Assembly: GCA_937872515.1 (NCBI GenBank)
Contig: CALMSX010000082.1
Span: 248,001 to 312,000 of the forward strand
Length of the DNA stretch: 64,000 nt
DNA from: an uncultured Bacteroidota bacterium
GTDB taxonomy: Bacteria > Bacteroidota > Bacteroidia > Chitinophagales > Saprospiraceae
Direction: 5' to 3'
The translations under genes and the position numbers were made by a program. This document shows positions 62,416 through 64,000 of the stretch, piece after piece; the stretch's first letter is position 1; each line of letters begins with the position of its first letter. The notes under the pieces are model-generated. The model did not search any database. It had not been told where the DNA came from and saw only the letters and a list, made by a program, of their open reading frames with translations.

Positions 62416-63414
62416 TTGAAGGAGGATATACAAAATATTAAATTAAAATTATCCAATCCACAGGATATTGTTATTCTTTCACACCGGAACCCTGATGGAG
62501 ATGCTGTCGGTTCAACGGTGGCACTAAGTCGTTTCCTGAAAAAAGGGAACCACGCTGTTAAAATCATTTATCCTAGCGAGTATCCCCTTGTTTTTCAATA
62601 TCTTATTGAAGGAATGCAAGCACCACTTATCTATGATTTGAATCCACAGGAGTGTCTTGAAGCCATTAAAACTGCTGGAGTTATTTTTTTATTGGATTTT
62701 AATGCGCTGGATAGAATCGATAAGATGGGCGAAACCGTAATGTTTTCAAAGGCTACCAAGATATTAATTGATCATCACATTGATCCTGAACCTATTGCAG
62801 ATTTTATCTTATCAGACACAAAGGCCAGCTCTACCTCGGAAATGGTTTATTTGTTTATGAGAGATCTTGGGATGCTGGAGCGTTTGGACATTCAAATGGG
62901 AGAAGCTTTATTTACAGGGCTGATAACAGATACGGGCTCTTTCAGGTACAGTACCCGAGGTCTTACCTACCAGATTGCAGGTGAGTTAAAAAACATTGGA
63001 GTAGATGACTATGCCTTATCCAATCTCATTTTTAACTCTCTTGAGCCCAAAAACCTAAAATTATTAGGCCATTGTCTTGCCAACAGGATGGTACTTTTGA
63101 CAGAGCACAAGGCTGCTTACATCTTTTTAACAAAAGATGATTACCAGCAATTTGGCATATCCAGGGGTGATACTGAAGGCATCGTCAATTATCTGCTAAT
63201 GATGAAGGACATTGTTTTGGCTGCTTTAATCACCGAACAACCCAGTATCATTAAAATCTCACTGAGGTCAAAAGACGACATCAATGTACAACAAATGGCC
63301 GCTGCCCATTTTAATGGAGGTGGTCACAAAAACGCCTCTGGTGGATCGGCATATGCCAAACTGGATGATGTTATCAACCGCTTTACCAAGGTGGTTCCCA
63401 ATTTTGTAAAATAA
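62416..63414 (+). CDS. nrnA: DHH family phosphoesterase, NrnA-like (nanoRNase / pAp phosphatase)
   Basis: 332 residues. DHH domain (LSHRNPDGDAVGS, VIFLLDFNALDR, LIDHHIDPEP) and DHHA1 domain (HFNGGGHKNASGGSA). NrnA degrades two- to five-nucleotide RNA and dephosphorylates 3'-phosphoadenosine 5'-phosphate. The start is a TTG (62416); no in-frame ATG is available. It is followed by the FKBP gene after 12 bases. Confidence 0.92.
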   Translation: MKEDIQNIKLKLSNPQDIVILSHRNPDGDAVGSTVALSRFLKKGNHAVKIIYPSEYPLVFQYLIEGMQAPLIYDLNPQECLEAIKTAGVIFLLDFNALDRIDKMGETVMFSKATKILIDHHIDPEPIADFILSDTKASSTSEMVYLFMRDLGMLERLDIQMGEALFTGLITDTGSFRYSTRGLTYQIAGELKNIGVDDYALSNLIFNSLEPKNLKLLGHCLANRMVLLTEHKAAYIFLTKDDYQQFGISRGDTEGIVNYLLMMKDIVLAALITEQPSIIKISLRSKDDINVQQMAAAHFNGGGHKNASGGSAYAKLDDVINRFTKVVPNFVK

Positions 63415-63426
63415 AAATCATAATAA

Positions 63427-64000
63427 ATGCGTAATTTAAATTTAATGCAGTATTTGTTTGTCTTTTTGGTTCTTATAATAGGCTGTAAAGGCGAAACAGG
63501 TGATTTTACGACTGGTAATGGTTATAAATATACTGTACACAAAAAAGGCAGTGGCAAAACTGCAGCAATCAACGACTATATCTTTTATGCAGCTACTGTA
63601 ACGGCGGATGGTGACACACTTCAGAGCAATAACGATCCAGAAAATTATCCTTATATGCAATTGCCTAAGGATTGGAAGGACATCAAACCACCTTCTCCAT
63701 TCTATGAAGTCTTATCAAAAGTCATGGTAGGAGATAGCATTACCATTTATGTGCCAGGTGATTCAATACCTCCTGGAAATCCAAGCCTGGTTGGTAAAAA
63801 GGAACTAAGGTTTGTATTATCTATCAAAGATATCATGGACAGCACTGCCTATGCGGCGTTTACTGCTAAAAAGAGATCTGAAATGGAAGCTGTCATGGCA
63901 AAAAGCAAAGAGAGATTACCAGGCGTTGAAAAAACAATTACAGAAACTTTAGCAATGTACAAGGCTAAGAATCTGAAAGTGGAAACCACTCCTTCTGGAT
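63427..64000 (+). CDS. FKBP-type peptidyl-prolyl isomerase-like lipoprotein, 3' end beyond the window
   Basis: 191 residues are visible from the ATG at 63427; the gene runs past the right edge. Lipobox IIGC (Cys20). GYKYTVHKKGSGKTAAINDY and ATVTADGDTLQSN match an FKBP-like fold, followed by a helical linker, and KVETTPSG at the edge looks like the start of a second FKBP domain. Such lipoproteins fold proteins in the periplasm. Active-site residues cannot be checked in full. Confidence 0.8.
   Translation, partial: MRNLNLMQYLFVFLVLIIGCKGETGDFTTGNGYKYTVHKKGSGKTAAINDYIFYAATVTADGDTLQSNNDPENYPYMQLPKDWKDIKPPSPFYEVLSKVMVGDSITIYVPGDSIPPGNPSLVGKKELRFVLSIKDIMDSTAYAAFTAKKRSEMEAVMAKSKERLPGVEKTITETLAMYKAKNLKVETTPSG

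Noticed and set aside
1..64000. CRISPR arrays, tRNA or rRNA genes, insertion sequences, prophage
   Set aside because: I looked for regularly spaced repeats, cloverleaf-like regions, transposase or integrase motifs and found none; the direct repeats at 56.2-56.4 kb number only two.

Overview
The window looks like chromosomal DNA of a member of the Bacteroidota, most plausibly of the Saprospiria/Saprospiraceae type (the family level is an inference). The signs are: promoters with the Bacteroidota -7 element TAnnTTTG and little Shine-Dalgarno signal; a fused SecDF; a short principal sigma factor without region 1.1; a C-terminal type IX secretion (T9SS) sorting domain; an HU-CCDC81/SPOR protein; a bacillithiol pathway (bshB1, bshC); many lipoproteins; and OmpA-family proteins carrying TSP3, PD40 or SprB-like repeats. 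I see no rRNA, tRNA, CRISPR array, insertion sequence or prophage. Most of the window is ordinary, densely packed core genome.

Layout. 1-11.1 kb (minus): alpha-2-macroglobulin lipoprotein, PBP1C and a TPR lipoprotein, followed by two paralogous outer-membrane-barrel-like proteins and a di-haem cytochrome c peroxidase cut by the left edge. 11.2-17 kb (plus): a tight housekeeping run, HAD phosphatase, RidA, QueE, methylglyoxal synthase, UvrC and a secreted GH20 hexosaminidase, the last four overlapping. 17-31.7 kb: a VWA membrane protein, a secreted protein of the family often labelled asparagine synthetase B, an SSB paralogue, the principal sigma factor, photolyase, BshC, a small membrane protein, a penicillin-acylase-family enzyme, NamZ (DUF1343) with a HExxH lipoprotein, and a SPOR protein. 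31.8-43.5 kb: hemL with a two-component system, YceI, a TerB-like protein, FabH, BshB1, a T9SS cargo with lamin-tail and blue-copper domains, an alpha/beta hydrolase, a TSP3/OmpA protein, a small helix-turn-helix protein and a BON-LysM protein. 43.7-64 kb: SecDF, a PorE-like TPR/PD40/CRD/OmpA lipoprotein, RarA, a thioredoxin-like protein, CCA-adding enzyme, urocanase, exonuclease III, a large NtrY-like histidine kinase, a propeller/SprB/OmpA protein, Ndk, NrnA and an FKBP-type lipoprotein cut by the right edge.

Themes. The envelope dominates: peptidoglycan synthesis and turnover (PBP1C, NamZ, GH20, LysM and SPOR proteins), a protease trap (A2M), Sec and T9SS export, and calcium-binding OmpA proteins. 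A second thread is thiol and electrophile metabolism: methylglyoxal is made by MgsA, and two of the bacillithiol genes are in the same window. Genome maintenance (UvrC, photolyase, RarA, exonuclease III, SSB, NrnA) is the third.

The least explained items are the propeller/SprB/OmpA protein, the HExxH lipoprotein overlapping NamZ, the AT-rich interval at 56.1-56.5 kb with two minus-strand terminators and a direct repeat, and the hemL-kinase-regulator operon. I did not find an unmistakable new defence or mobile system.
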